Notes: generated by a model not told the origin, from the letters alone. Positions 24,619 to 34,225 are shown, counted from the stretch's first letter. The stretch: 36,503 bases of DNA from Desulfobacterales bacterium (GCA_024226555.1 JAAELO010000842.1:1-36503); one strand, 5' to 3'. Translations and numbers: made by a program.

Positions 24619-25971
24619 TTGGAAATTAAAGGTAAAAAAATTCTTGTTATTGGTCTTGGAAAATCCGGTGAGGGTTGTGCAAGATTTCTGAACAAAAGAG
24701 GAGCAAAAGTAACTATAACAGATAACAGAACCACTGATGATCTTAATGAAATATCAGAAACTCTGAGGTCTGAAGGAATCAATGTTGAGCTTGGTGAACA
24801 CAGATTAGAATCATTTTATGGATCGGACCTAATGGTAATAAGTCCAGGAGTCCCACATAAACTACAGCCTGTTAAGTTAGCTTTTGAAAGTGGTGTTCCA
24901 TTAATTGGGGAGATTGAATTAGCATTTCAGTTTATTAAAGAACCAATAGCTGCAATTACAGGAACTAATGGCAAAACAACAGCAGTAACTATCTTAGGAG
25001 AGATGTTCAGAGAATCCGGTAAAAAGGTTTTTGTTGGTGGAAATATTGGAACACCATTAATTAATTATATCGATATGGATGAAAAAGTTGATGTTGTTGT
25101 ACTTGAATTAAGTAGTTTCCAACTTGATACTATTAAAAACTTTAGAGCCAATGCTTCAGCTATTATAAATATTACTGATGACCATTTGGACAGATATGAT
25201 GATTTTCAGGCTTATGCCAGGTCTAAAGGAAGAATTTATGAGAATCAGACCAGTGATGATGTTTCTGTTGTTAATTTAGATGATTCAGGTATTACAAAAT
25301 TAAGTAAAGTTCTTAAAAGCAGGAAGTATTATATAAATGGTGATGAAAATGAATTTGGTGCTCAAATAAATGAGGATTCTATAAAATTTAATACAATTGA
25401 GACAGGTGTATTTGAGATCAAATGTAAAGATATAAATATTTTTGGTAAGCATAATTATGAAAATATTGCATCAGCTGCACTAATCTCGGCATCTATGGGT
25501 GCTACAGTTGATGGCATTAAAAAAGCAGTTATGAATTTCAAAGGTCTGCCTCACAGAATAGAGTTTGTGAAAGACATTAAAGGTGTAAAATATTTTAATG
25601 ACTCAAAGGCTACAAATACAGATGCAGTTATAAGAGCTTTGGAGTCTTTTACTACACCAGTAATTTTAATCCTTGGCGGTAGATCAAAGAATAGTGATTT
25701 TAGAATATTAAGAGATTCGATCGAAAAGCATGCAAAGAAAGTAATAGTTCTTGGTGAAGCTAAGGATGAAATAAAGAGAGCTATTGGAGATCTGGCAGAA
25801 ACAACAGGAGTAGAAACTCTTGAAAAAGCTGTAGTTATGTCAGGAAGAATGGCAGTTCCAGGAGATATTGTGTTATTTTCTCCAGCATGTGCAAGTTTTG
25901 ATATGTTTAATAGTTATATCCACAGAGGAGAAGAATTTACCAAACTGGTTACAGGTTCCTTAAAGAGATAG
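24619..25971 (+). CDS. murD: UDP-MurNAc-L-alanine:D-glutamate ligase MurD
   Basis: Adds D-glutamate to UDP-MurNAc-L-alanine. 450 aa. The N-terminal Rossmann-like domain has ILVIGLGKSGEGCARFL and VISPGVP. The ATPase domain has AITGTNGKTTAVT, VELSSFQLD and the NITDDHLDRY segment. The C-terminal domain has FNDSKATNTDAVIRAL and FSPACASFDMFNSYIHRGEEF. It uses a TTG start at 24619, just after mraY; no ATG or GTG lies nearby in frame. The cluster uses several TTG and GTG starts. Confidence 0.96.
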   Translation: MEIKGKKILVIGLGKSGEGCARFLNKRGAKVTITDNRTTDDLNEISETLRSEGINVELGEHRLESFYGSDLMVISPGVPHKLQPVKLAFESGVPLIGEIELAFQFIKEPIAAITGTNGKTTAVTILGEMFRESGKKVFVGGNIGTPLINYIDMDEKVDVVVLELSSFQLDTIKNFRANASAIINITDDHLDRYDDFQAYARSKGRIYENQTSDDVSVVNLDDSGITKLSKVLKSRKYYINGDENEFGAQINEDSIKFNTIETGVFEIKCKDINIFGKHNYENIASAALISASMGATVDGIKKAVMNFKGLPHRIEFVKDIKGVKYFNDSKATNTDAVIRALESFTTPVILILGGRSKNSDFRILRDSIEKHAKKVIVLGEAKDEIKRAIGDLAETTGVETLEKAVVMSGRMAVPGDIVLFSPACASFDMFNSYIHRGEEFTKLVTGSLKR

Positions 25972-25977
25972 AGGCAA

Positions 25978-27102
25978 TTGTTGAATAGTAATAATACACA
26001 TACAAATGAACTACCTATATACGATATAAAACTTTTATTTCCAGTACTGTTTCTTGTGGGAATTGGGATTGTAATGGTATATAGCGCAAGTTCTGCTCTC
26101 GCGCTTAAAAAGTTCGGATCTGGTTACTTCTTTCTTAAGAAGCAATCTGTTTTTTCACTTTTAGGATTGGCAGGGCTTTATTGCGGTTACAAATTGCCCT
26201 ATAGATTTCTAAAAAAGCTAACATATCCAGCTCTTTTATGTGCATTTATTCTTTTGGTTCTTGTGGTTATTCCTGGAATCGGTTTTAAAGCTGGTGGAGC
26301 AACAAGATGGATAAGATTGGGAGTAATATCTTTTCAACCTTCCGAATTTGCAAGGTTTGCTATGATTCTTTATCTTGCTTACTCATTAACAAAAAAACAG
26401 AATCTTATTAAAGATCTGTCAATTGGTTTTGTTCCACATGTTATTGTACTATTTGTTTTTACATTGTTAATAGCAATTCAGCCTGATTTTGGATCAATAG
26501 TTATCCTTATTTTAATTACCTGGATTATGATGTTTGTGGGTGGTGTAAAAATTGCTCATTTAACGATTACTACTCTACCAGTAATACCAATATTGATCTG
26601 GTATATGATGAAAGCAGAATATAGAGTCAAAAGGATTATGACATTTTTAGATCCTTTTAAATATTCATCGGATGAAGGATATCAGATTGTACATTCACTT
26701 ATGGCATTTGGAACAGGTGGAATTGGAGGAACAGGTGTTGGAAGCGGTTATCAAAAGCTTTTCTATCTGCCGGAACCACATACTGATTTTATCTTTTCAG
26801 TAATTGGTGAAGAGTTTGGATTAATTGGTGTGCTATTTATCATTATGCTTTTTTTAGTAATTATCTGGAGAGGAATATCTATAGCACGAAGTGCAAAAGA
26901 GAACTTTGGAACTTTTCTTGCTATTGGAATTGTAACATCACTTTCGGTTCAGGTTTTAATTAATATGGGAGTAGTACTTGGATTGCTTCCTGCAAAAGGT
27001 CTTGCATTACCTTTTCTAAGTTATGGTGGTACATCTCTTTTAATTAATATGACATCGATTGGAATATTAATGAATATTGGTGAGGATAAAAAAAGTGAAT
27101 AA
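25978..27102 (+). CDS. ftsW: Septal peptidoglycan glycosyltransferase FtsW (SEDS family)
   Basis: Polymerises lipid II at the septum together with FtsI. About 374 aa with roughly ten membrane helices. SEDS signatures are visible: VMVYSASSALAL, WIRLGVISFQPSEFARFAMILYLAY, AIQPDFGSIVILIL, the periplasmic-loop region LPEPHTDFIFSVIGEEFGLIG, and the end LPFLSYGGTSLLINM. Two adjacent TTG codons (25978 and 25981) could start it; GAGG at 25971-25974 is better spaced for the second. The 3' end overlaps the murG start. Confidence 0.95.
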   Translation: MLNSNNTHTNELPIYDIKLLFPVLFLVGIGIVMVYSASSALALKKFGSGYFFLKKQSVFSLLGLAGLYCGYKLPYRFLKKLTYPALLCAFILLVLVVIPGIGFKAGGATRWIRLGVISFQPSEFARFAMILYLAYSLTKKQNLIKDLSIGFVPHVIVLFVFTLLIAIQPDFGSIVILILITWIMMFVGGVKIAHLTITTLPVIPILIWYMMKAEYRVKRIMTFLDPFKYSSDEGYQIVHSLMAFGTGGIGGTGVGSGYQKLFYLPEPHTDFIFSVIGEEFGLIGVLFIIMLFLVIIWRGISIARSAKENFGTFLAIGIVTSLSVQVLINMGVVLGLLPAKGLALPFLSYGGTSLLINMTSIGILMNIGEDKKSE

Positions 27103-28183
27103 AAGATCATTAAACATAATGCTGACAGGTGGCGGAACAGGAGGTCATCTTTTTCCAGGAATTGCTATAGCACAAACATTTATGAAGGTTGACAGTAATA
27201 ATGAAATTATGTTTGCAGGCACAGGTAAGGAATTTGAGATCAGAATAGTTAAAAATGAAGGATTTCAATATAAAGTAGTAAAATCTGAAGGAATTAAAGG
27301 GTTCGGTTTATTTGGAAAGCTAAAATCACTTGGAATGATTCCACTAGGGGTTTTAAAAGCGATATCAATAATAAGAAAATTTAACCCTGATATAGTTATA
27401 GGTTTAGGAGGTTATTCATCAGCACCTTTTGCAATTGGAGCTTTTATTCTAAGGAAAAAAATTGTTCTTTGTGAACAAAATGCAATACCAGGAATTACAA
27501 CAAGAGCACTTAGTAAAATTGCAAAAAGAATATATGTAACCTTTGAAAATACAAAACTTAAAGTAAAAAAAGAGAAGCTTGTATTAACAGGTAATCCTGT
27601 ACGCTCAGAGATGAAAATTAGTAAAAATACAGATGAGGAAGATGGTCTTTTTACTGTTTTTATTACAGGAGGTAGCCAGGGAGCTCATAGCATAAACATG
27701 GCAATGAAGGATTCTCTTAAAATACTTTCAAAGATAGAAAATATTAAAATTATCCATCAAACAGGTGCTAACGATGAAAAGGAACTGCAAAGCGCATATA
27801 TGGCGCATAACATAGAATCAGATGTAAGCGCTTTTTTTAACAATATGCATGAACATTATGAGAATGCGGATTTGATAATATCAAGAGCAGGAGCTACAAC
27901 TATTGCAGAACTTACAATAATGGGTAAAGCATCAATTTATGTTCCTTATCCATATGCCGCAGATAATCATCAGGAACATAATGCAATGTCTCTGGTAAGA
28001 AAAAATGCCGGATTATTGATGAAAAACAGTGAATTATCAGGCGAGTTTATTGCTGAGAAAATATCATATTTTATAAAGAACAGAGATGAGATTAATAAGA
28101 TGGGTGAAAATGCCCTTAAATTAGGTAAACCAAATGCAGCAAGTGATATTGTTGAAGATTGTTACAAGGTTTTAGGAGTATAA
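27095..28183 (+). CDS. murG: Lipid II synthase MurG (GlcNAc transferase)
   Basis: Peripheral membrane glycosyltransferase that adds GlcNAc to lipid I to give lipid II. GT-B fold with the N-terminal glycine-rich loop MLTGGGTGGHLFPGIAIA, the GLGGYSSAPFAIGA loop, CEQNAIPG, the second glycine-rich loop TGGSQGAHSIN, and the UDP-GlcNAc region SRAGATTIAELTIMGKASIYVPYPYAADNHQEHNA. I chose the GTG at 27095 (GAGG 9 nt upstream, overlapping the end of ftsW), which gives 362 aa. A TTG six codons earlier is in frame but poorly placed. The stop is immediately followed by the murC ATG. Confidence 0.95.
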   Translation: MNKRSLNIMLTGGGTGGHLFPGIAIAQTFMKVDSNNEIMFAGTGKEFEIRIVKNEGFQYKVVKSEGIKGFGLFGKLKSLGMIPLGVLKAISIIRKFNPDIVIGLGGYSSAPFAIGAFILRKKIVLCEQNAIPGITTRALSKIAKRIYVTFENTKLKVKKEKLVLTGNPVRSEMKISKNTDEEDGLFTVFITGGSQGAHSINMAMKDSLKILSKIENIKIIHQTGANDEKELQSAYMAHNIESDVSAFFNNMHEHYENADLIISRAGATTIAELTIMGKASIYVPYPYAADNHQEHNAMSLVRKNAGLLMKNSELSGEFIAEKISYFIKNRDEINKMGENALKLGKPNAASDIVEDCYKVLGV

Positions 28184-29557
28184 ATGTTTAGTAAAGACTA
28201 TCACATATTTTTTTCCGGAATTGGTGGAATAGGGATGAGTGGAATCGCTGAAATTCTTCTCATAGATGGCTACAGAATATCCGGGTCAGACCTGAAAACA
28301 TCAGACATTACTGATAGATTAAAAAGCCTTGGAGCTAATATTTTTGAAGGGCATGGAAGAGATAACATTAAAAATGCAAATGTTTTAGTTATTTCATCAG
28401 CTATAAGACAAGACAATCCTGAAGTTATTGAAGCAAAAAAAGTTGGCATACCGGTAATTTTAAGAGCAGATATGTTGAAAGAGATAATGAGAACAAGACA
28501 TACTGTTGCTGTATCAGGAGCACATGGGAAAACAACAACTACTTCTTTAACCGGAGAAGTCTTAATAGGAGGAAACCTTTCACCAACAGTTGTTGTTGGC
28601 GGTAAAATGATAGGAAGGGGAACAAATGCTCTTAAAGGGAAAGGCCAATATATAGTTGCTGAAGCTGATGAAAGTGATGGTTCTTTTTTAAAATATAATC
28701 CTGCTATATCTATTGTTACAAATTTAGACAGGGAACATCTTGATTATTATGACGGAATTGATGACATAAAAAATGCTTTCATAAGTTTTATTAATAAAAC
28801 ACATTTTTACGGACTTGCTATCTTATGTGTTGATGATCCATATGTTCAGGAAATCATACCCCATATTAATGTAAGGTATTTAACATATGGATTTTCAAAG
28901 GAAGCAGATTTAAGGGCTGATAATATAGGCACCAGGGGAGATGGAAGTACTTTTGATGTACTTTTAAAGGACAAAAAGCTTGGAACTATTGAGCTTGGAG
29001 TTCCGGGTATACATAATGTACTTAATTCACTTGCTGCTATATCAACAGGGCTTGAGCTAAAAATAGATTTTGAAGATATAAAAAAGACTCTTTCAAATGT
29101 TAAGGGTGTAAAAAGAAGGCTTGAGCAAAAAGGATTTAAAAATGGAGTTACAGTGGTTGATGATTATGGACATCACCCAACTGAGATTCTGACAACATTG
29201 AATGCAGTGAAAAAGAGCTGGCCTGAAAACAGAGTTGTCGTGATGTTTCAGCCGCACAGATTTACAAGAACAAAGGCTTTGTTTAAAGAATTTTCAGAGG
29301 CTTTTGTTGATGCTGATGTACTTATAATGCTTCCAATATATGCTGCAAGTGAAGATGAAATAGAAGGTATTAGTGGTGAATCATTGTGTAATGAAGTTAT
29401 TGCAAATGGCCATGATAACGTAAAATATATAGAAAGAGAAAGTGCAGTTGAGTATCTGGAAACTTTCCTTAAGAAGGGAGATCTTCTGTTAACACTTGGT
29501 GCAGGAGATGTTGTTAAACTTGGAGAGGCGTTTTTAAAACGTGGAATTTCAAAATAA
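28184..29557 (+). CDS. murC: UDP-N-acetylmuramate:L-alanine ligase MurC
   Basis: First amino-acid ligase of stem peptide synthesis. 457 aa; N-terminal FSGIGGIGMSGIAEIL, ATP loop VSGAHGKTTTTSLTGEV, AEADESDGSFLKYNP, DREHLDYYD, and C-terminal DDYGHHPTEILTTL and FQPHRFTRTKALF, all typical. The ATG abuts the murG stop. The last codons (GISK and stop) fall inside the left terminus of repeat copy G: the family sequence GGAACCTCTAATAATTAG lines up with the bases encoding the tail. The extreme C-terminus was therefore probably supplied by the element; the conserved protein core ends before it. Confidence 0.96.
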   Translation: MFSKDYHIFFSGIGGIGMSGIAEILLIDGYRISGSDLKTSDITDRLKSLGANIFEGHGRDNIKNANVLVISSAIRQDNPEVIEAKKVGIPVILRADMLKEIMRTRHTVAVSGAHGKTTTTSLTGEVLIGGNLSPTVVVGGKMIGRGTNALKGKGQYIVAEADESDGSFLKYNPAISIVTNLDREHLDYYDGIDDIKNAFISFINKTHFYGLAILCVDDPYVQEIIPHINVRYLTYGFSKEADLRADNIGTRGDGSTFDVLLKDKKLGTIELGVPGIHNVLNSLAAISTGLELKIDFEDIKKTLSNVKGVKRRLEQKGFKNGVTVVDDYGHHPTEILTTLNAVKKSWPENRVVVMFQPHRFTRTKALFKEFSEAFVDADVLIMLPIYAASEDEIEGISGESLCNEVIANGHDNVKYIERESAVEYLETFLKKGDLLLTLGAGDVVKLGEAFLKRGISK

Positions 29558-29705
29558 TTAGAATTTTTATTGAAATACAAGGCTGAGAAAAAAATAATGA
29601 GTTGATTTTACTACAGCTATTTTTTTTAAAAACGTGAAGCAAACAAAATTAAAACGTTTTTGTTTTATAAGTAGTTCGATAAAAAGGCAATTGTTAGGAA
29701 TTCCC
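29543..29705 (-). repeat. MITE-like element, copy G, inside the dcw operon
   Basis: Reverse-oriented copy between murC and murB, 163 bp. The left side GGAATTTCAAAATAATTAGAATTT is a drifted right-type terminus (it includes the murC stop). The right side AATTGTTAGGAATTCCC is the reverse complement of a left-type terminus. It keeps the ATACAAGGC ... GAGAAAAAAATAA core and the AAACAAAATTAAAACG block related to copy B. No target duplication is evident, and the ends are the most diverged of the set, which suggests an older insertion. Confidence 0.75.
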
Positions 29706-29719
29706 AAAGGTTAAGTAAG

Positions 29720-30652
29720 ATGATGAATGATACTACAAAAAATGAGCTTAAAGAAAAATTCAGTGATGTTCATTTTAATGAGCCGTTGAAAAAGCATACC
29801 AGTTTTCGTACTGGTGGAGATGCTGAGGTATTCATCAAACCAACTTCTATTAAAGAGTTTGCAGAGATTATTAGTTATATAAATATAAAAAACATTCCTT
29901 TACTTGTAATTGGTAGTGGAACAAATCTACTTGTAAAAGATAATGGAGTAAAAGGTGTTGTTCTTTCAACAAAGGATTTAAAAGAGAAAAAAATAGTAAA
30001 AAGTGAAGGAGTTAACACATATATTTTAGCTACAGCGGGTATAAGAACACAGACGATGTGTAACTTTGCAATAGAAAATTCTCTTAAAGGTATGAATTTT
30101 GCGGTTGGAATTCCTGGAACCATTGGTGGAGCGGTCTGGATGAATGCAGGAACTCAAATGGGCTCGATGGAAGATGTGATTCATTCGGTTAAATTTATAA
30201 CCGATAAAGGTGATCTTATTGAGATGAAAAAAGAGGAATTAAAGTTTTTTTATAGAAAACTATCTCTTACTCATTTAAATAAAACTTATGAAAATCTCAT
30301 AATAGCTGATGTTAGCTTAAAACTAAAAGCTGGCGACAGTAAAAGTTTGAAGAAGGAATCACAAGAGCTTTTTAAGAAAAGAAAAGAGAATCAACCTCTT
30401 TCATATCCGAATGGTGGTAGTTTTTTTAAAAACCCTAGTGAAAAACCAGCAGGCATGCTAATAGATTTATGTGGGTTAAAGGGTTTAAAAGTCGGTGGCG
30501 CAATGGTTTCTAATAAGCATGCAAATTTTATAATAAATAGTTCTGATGCAACAACAAATGATATTTTAGATCTTGCATCCATTATAAAAGAAAAAGTATA
30601 TGAACGCTTTCAAATAAATCTTAAAGAAGAGGTGCAAATTGTCGGTTCCTAA
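29720..30652 (+). CDS. murB: UDP-N-acetylenolpyruvoylglucosamine reductase MurB
   Basis: FAD- and NADPH-dependent reductase making UDP-MurNAc from UDP-GlcNAc-enolpyruvate. 310 aa with HTSFRTGGDAEVFIKP, the FAD-binding VIGSGTNLLVKDNG and GIPGTIGGAVWMNAG segments, FYRKLSL, and the catalytic serine region YPNGGSFFKNP followed by AGMLIDLCGLKGLKVGGAMVS. AAAGG (29706-29710) lies directly after repeat copy G and 9 nt before the first of two in-frame ATGs. The 162-bp gap to murC is the largest inside the cluster and is almost entirely the repeat. Its end overlaps ftsQ by 14 bp. Confidence 0.96.
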   Translation: MMNDTTKNELKEKFSDVHFNEPLKKHTSFRTGGDAEVFIKPTSIKEFAEIISYINIKNIPLLVIGSGTNLLVKDNGVKGVVLSTKDLKEKKIVKSEGVNTYILATAGIRTQTMCNFAIENSLKGMNFAVGIPGTIGGAVWMNAGTQMGSMEDVIHSVKFITDKGDLIEMKKEELKFFYRKLSLTHLNKTYENLIIADVSLKLKAGDSKSLKKESQELFKKRKENQPLSYPNGGSFFKNPSEKPAGMLIDLCGLKGLKVGGAMVSNKHANFIINSSDATTNDILDLASIIKEKVYERFQINLKEEVQIVGS

Positions 30653-31451
30653 AAGAATTGAAAAAAGTTTCTCTTATTTTGGTGAAAGTAAAAAGAAGCG
30701 AAAACCATTTTTTATGATTATAAGCTCTCTTTTGTGGCTAATTTGCACAGTAACTATAACGTGTATTTTAGGTTTTGTTTTCATATACGCTCACGATTCT
30801 GTGAATCAAAGTAGTTATTTTACTACTGAAAAAATTAAAGTTACAGGACATAGATATCTTTCAAAAAAAGAGATAGTTGAATATGGAAATCTAAAGACAG
30901 GTATGAATCTTTTTTCAATTAATACTTTTATTTTAGAAAGAAGATTAAAAAATCATCCATGGATTAAAAATGTATATGTGGAAAGAGATCTTCCTGGATG
31001 TCTTAAAATAGATATAACCGAGTATAAGGAAGTAGCAGTTGTTGACCTTGGAAAAAAATATCTAATAGATCAGGAAGGAGTACCTTTTAAAAGATTTGAT
31101 AAAAGCGAATCTCTTAAAATCCCCTTAATTAAGGGTTTAAAAAAAGAAGACATTCTTTCAGGTGATAATAAAATATACATGTCTGTACTTGATATACTTA
31201 AAACCATAAAAAGTGAAGTAGTTCATAAATATGGCATTAAAGAGGTTGTTGCAGATAATGAAACAGGATTAGTAATTAAAACTGCAAAAGTTGAGAAACT
31301 AAAAATCTGCTTTGATGATTTTGAACAAAAATTTATCAGGGCACTTAAAATACTAAATTTTATGGAAGATAAGGGAAAAAAAATCACTTCCATGGATTTG
31401 TGTAATTTAAATAGAATAGTTGTTAAACAAGCGTTGCCCGCTGTAAAATAA
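30639..31451 (+). CDS. ftsQ: Cell division protein FtsQ (POTRA domain)
   Basis: Bitopic divisome protein bridging FtsL/FtsB with early division proteins. 270 aa: a basic cytoplasmic tail, one transmembrane helix (about residues 28-52), then a POTRA domain (TEKIKVTGHRYLSKKEIVEYGNL, then ERRLKNHPWIKNVYVERDLPGCLKIDITEYKEVA) and a C-terminal FtsQ beta domain. TTG start inside the end of murB, with AAGAGG 6 nt upstream. Followed by ftsA after 10 nt. Confidence 0.92.
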   Translation: MSVPKRIEKSFSYFGESKKKRKPFFMIISSLLWLICTVTITCILGFVFIYAHDSVNQSSYFTTEKIKVTGHRYLSKKEIVEYGNLKTGMNLFSINTFILERRLKNHPWIKNVYVERDLPGCLKIDITEYKEVAVVDLGKKYLIDQEGVPFKRFDKSESLKIPLIKGLKKEDILSGDNKIYMSVLDILKTIKSEVVHKYGIKEVVADNETGLVIKTAKVEKLKICFDDFEQKFIRALKILNFMEDKGKKITSMDLCNLNRIVVKQALPAVK

Positions 31452-31461
31452 AGGAGGCATT

Positions 31462-32685
31462 ATGCAGGTACAGGAAGAGATAATTGTAGGTCTTGATATT
31501 GGGACAACCAAAATCTGTGCCGTGGTCGGTGTAAGATCAGGTGATGATATTAATATTATCGGAATTGGTACACATCCGTCAGTCGGGCTCAGAAAAGGTG
31601 TAGTTGTTAATATAGAATCAACTGTTGAATCAATCAAAAAAGCTGTTGAAGAAGCAGAACTAATGGCAGGGTGTGAAATAACATCTGTTTATGCAGGAAT
31701 TGCAGGTGGCCATATTACAGGTTTTAACAGCCAGGGGATTATTGCTGTAAAGGGTGGAGAAGTTTCCCAATCTGATGTTGATAGAGTTATTGAGGCTGCA
31801 AGAGCTGTTGCAATACCAATGGATAGGGAAGTAATCCACGTACTTCCCCAGGAATTTATTGTAGATGGTGAAAAAGGGATTCAAAATCCGATTGGTATGG
31901 CTGGTGTAAGACTTGAGGCTAAAATCCATATTGTAACCGGAGCCGTTACATCAGCTCATAACATCGTAAAATGTGCTAATAAAGCTGGACTTGATGTATA
32001 TGATATAGTTCTTGAATCACTTGCTTCATGTGAAGCGGTTCTAACAGCAGAAGAAAAAGAACTTGGAACTGCACTCCTTGATTTAGGAGGTGGAACTACT
32101 GACCTTGCGATTTTTTCCGGAAACAATATCAGGCATACATGGGTTCTTGCCTTGGGTGGTCAGAACCTGACCAATGATATAGCTGTTGGATTATGTGCGC
32201 CAATAGCAGAAGCTGAGAAAATAAAAATAAATAGCGGCACATGTGTAAATGTAAAAAACAGCAAAGAAATAATTGAAGTTCCTGGAATGGGTGGAAGAGA
32301 ATCAAGAAAGCTGCATAGGCAGGTTTTAAGTGAGATTCTGGAACCCCGGGTTGAAGAGGTCTTTACTCTTGTAAAAAGAGAGATTATTAGTGCCGGACTT
32401 CAAAATGTTATTACATCAGGAGTTGTTGTTACAGGCGGCTCATCCATGCTGGATGGTTTAACTGAGGTTGCTGAAAATGTATTCAATCTTCCAACAAGGT
32501 TAGGTAAACCAGTTGGAATTGGAGGCCTTGTGGATGTTGTAAGTAATCCAAGATTTGCTACCGGTGTGGGGCTTGTCATTCATGGGGCAAAAAACCAGAC
32601 ATCTAAAAAATTCAGAATTAGAGATGGTAATATTTTTAACAGAGTAATGGGAAGGATGAAAAAATGGTTTACCGAAGTAATTTAA
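31462..32685 (+). CDS. ftsA: Cell division protein FtsA
   Basis: Actin-like ATPase that tethers FtsZ to the membrane and recruits later division proteins. 407 aa; phosphate-1 loop VGLDIGTTKICAVVG, a 1C subdomain region characteristic of FtsA, phosphate-2 LLDLGGGTTDLAIF, and adenosine motif TSGVVVTGGSSMLDGL. The end FNRVMGRMKKWFTEVI is an amphipathic helix for membrane binding. A strong AAAGGAGG precedes the ATG, the best ribosome binding site in the cluster together with that of ftsZ. Confidence 0.97.
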   Translation: MQVQEEIIVGLDIGTTKICAVVGVRSGDDINIIGIGTHPSVGLRKGVVVNIESTVESIKKAVEEAELMAGCEITSVYAGIAGGHITGFNSQGIIAVKGGEVSQSDVDRVIEAARAVAIPMDREVIHVLPQEFIVDGEKGIQNPIGMAGVRLEAKIHIVTGAVTSAHNIVKCANKAGLDVYDIVLESLASCEAVLTAEEKELGTALLDLGGGTTDLAIFSGNNIRHTWVLALGGQNLTNDIAVGLCAPIAEAEKIKINSGTCVNVKNSKEIIEVPGMGGRESRKLHRQVLSEILEPRVEEVFTLVKREIISAGLQNVITSGVVVTGGSSMLDGLTEVAENVFNLPTRLGKPVGIGGLVDVVSNPRFATGVGLVIHGAKNQTSKKFRIRDGNIFNRVMGRMKKWFTEVI

Positions 32686-32740
32686 TAAATAAAAAAACAA
32701 AAAATATAATTATAATCAATAAACCCCGGAGGGTAAAAAA

Positions 32741-33886
32741 ATGACTTTTTCTTACGTTGAAAGTGACAAATCAGCAAAAATTAAAGTAATAGGTGTTGGA
32801 GGAGCTGGTGGAAATGCTATTAACAATATGATCTCTGCAAACCTCCAGGGTGTAAAGTTTATTGCTGCAAATACTGATGCTCAGGCACTTGAAATTTCAC
32901 AGGCTAACCTTAAGATACAGCTTGGAAACCAATTAACAGAAGGACTTGGCGCAGGAGCAAATCCTGATGTTGGTAGAGATGCAGCTCTTGAGAACAAAGA
33001 TGAGATTAGAGAAGCTTTAGCAGGCAGCCACATGGTTTTTATTACCGCAGGTTTTGGTGGTGGAACAGGTACAGGGGCAGCTCCCGTGGTTGCAGATATT
33101 TGTAAAGAGATGGGTGCCTTAACAGTTGCGGTAGTTTCAAAGCCATTTTCTTTCGAAGGAAAGAAAAGAATGAATCAGGCTGAAAAAGGTATTGAAAACC
33201 TGAAAGGTTTTGCTGATACTGTTATCACAATTCCTAACGACAGACTTAGAGGAATTGCATCTAAAAATGCAACCATGCTTGATATGTTTCTAAAAGCTGA
33301 TGAGATTTTACATCATTCTGTGAAAGGTATTACAGATTTAATCATGGTACCAGGTCTTGTTAACCTTGACTTTGCGGATGTTAAAACAACAATGTCAAAG
33401 GCAGGTATGGCTCTTATGGGTATTGGTGTTGCAAAAGGTGAGAACAGAGCAAGAGAAGCTGCCGAAATGGCAATCTCTCACCCACTTCTTGAAGATATTT
33501 CGATTGGTGGCGCAAAAGGTGTTCTTATGAATATCACCTGTACAAGTGATCTTACATTAGACGAAATGACCGAAGCTTCTGACAGAATCTACGAAGAGGT
33601 TGGTGATGAAGCTGAGATTATCTGGGGCCAGGCAATTGATGAATCCCTTGGTGATGAACTAAGAGTTACAGTTATAGCAACTGGTATTGATAAGGAAGAT
33701 GATAAACCTGCTATTGAGCCAGTAGAGATAAACCTAAGAGATGTTTCTGTTAAGCAAGAGGAGGAGGAGGAAGTGAAAGAGGAGGCTGTATCTTCAATCA
33801 AAGAATCTGTGAGAGGGTTTAGTGACATTGTTTTAGATAATGAAGATCTTGATATACCAACATTTCTAAGAAGAAAAGCTGATTAA
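32741..33886 (+). CDS. ftsZ: Cell division GTPase FtsZ
   Basis: Tubulin-like GTPase forming the Z ring. 381 aa; VIGVGGAGGNAINNM near the N-terminus, the GTP loop GGGTGTG at 106-112, NAADTDA-like AANTDAQAL, and NLDFADVKTTM with the T7 catalytic aspartate. A charged, Glu-rich linker (about 325-365) ends in the conserved C-terminal peptide DIPTFLRRKAD that binds FtsA. GGAGG is 8 nt before the ATG. The 55-bp gap to ftsA is AT-rich. It is the last gene of the cluster and is followed by an intrinsic terminator. Confidence 0.98.
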   Translation: MTFSYVESDKSAKIKVIGVGGAGGNAINNMISANLQGVKFIAANTDAQALEISQANLKIQLGNQLTEGLGAGANPDVGRDAALENKDEIREALAGSHMVFITAGFGGGTGTGAAPVVADICKEMGALTVAVVSKPFSFEGKKRMNQAEKGIENLKGFADTVITIPNDRLRGIASKNATMLDMFLKADEILHHSVKGITDLIMVPGLVNLDFADVKTTMSKAGMALMGIGVAKGENRAREAAEMAISHPLLEDISIGGAKGVLMNITCTSDLTLDEMTEASDRIYEEVGDEAEIIWGQAIDESLGDELRVTVIATGIDKEDDKPAIEPVEINLRDVSVKQEEEEEVKEEAVSSIKESVRGFSDIVLDNEDLDIPTFLRRKAD

Positions 33887-33954
33887 GTATTTATGAATTC
33901 AAGAAATTTGACTTATTAGTCTGAAACTCTGAAATTGTGAGTATTGAATAAAAT

Positions 33955-33985
33955 AAAAAAGGCAGGTTTATAACCTGCCTTTTTA
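33955..33985 (+). terminator. Intrinsic terminator after ftsZ
   Basis: Perfect 8-bp stem GGCAGGTT (33961-33968) with AACCTGCC (33972-33979) and a TAT loop, followed by TTTTT and preceded by AAAAAA. It can therefore work in both directions. It marks the end of the dcw operon about 75 nt after ftsZ. Confidence 0.92.
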
Positions 33986-34225
33986 TTTGATTAAATATTA
34001 GGTTATTTTAATCAGATCATTATTATGATCTCAATAGGAGAAGTGTGGAAAACAGGCCCTTTAAAAATAAATATTTTAACATAAAAAAAGGGTGCATTTT
34101 ATGCACATTGAAGCGATGTAGAAATTCAATTTTAAAAAAAGGCAACCGAGATTTTATCTTATTGTCTTTATTAATCCTTGTTAATGTGCGTTTATATAAT
34201 GCAAAAAATAAAAACCTGACATTGG

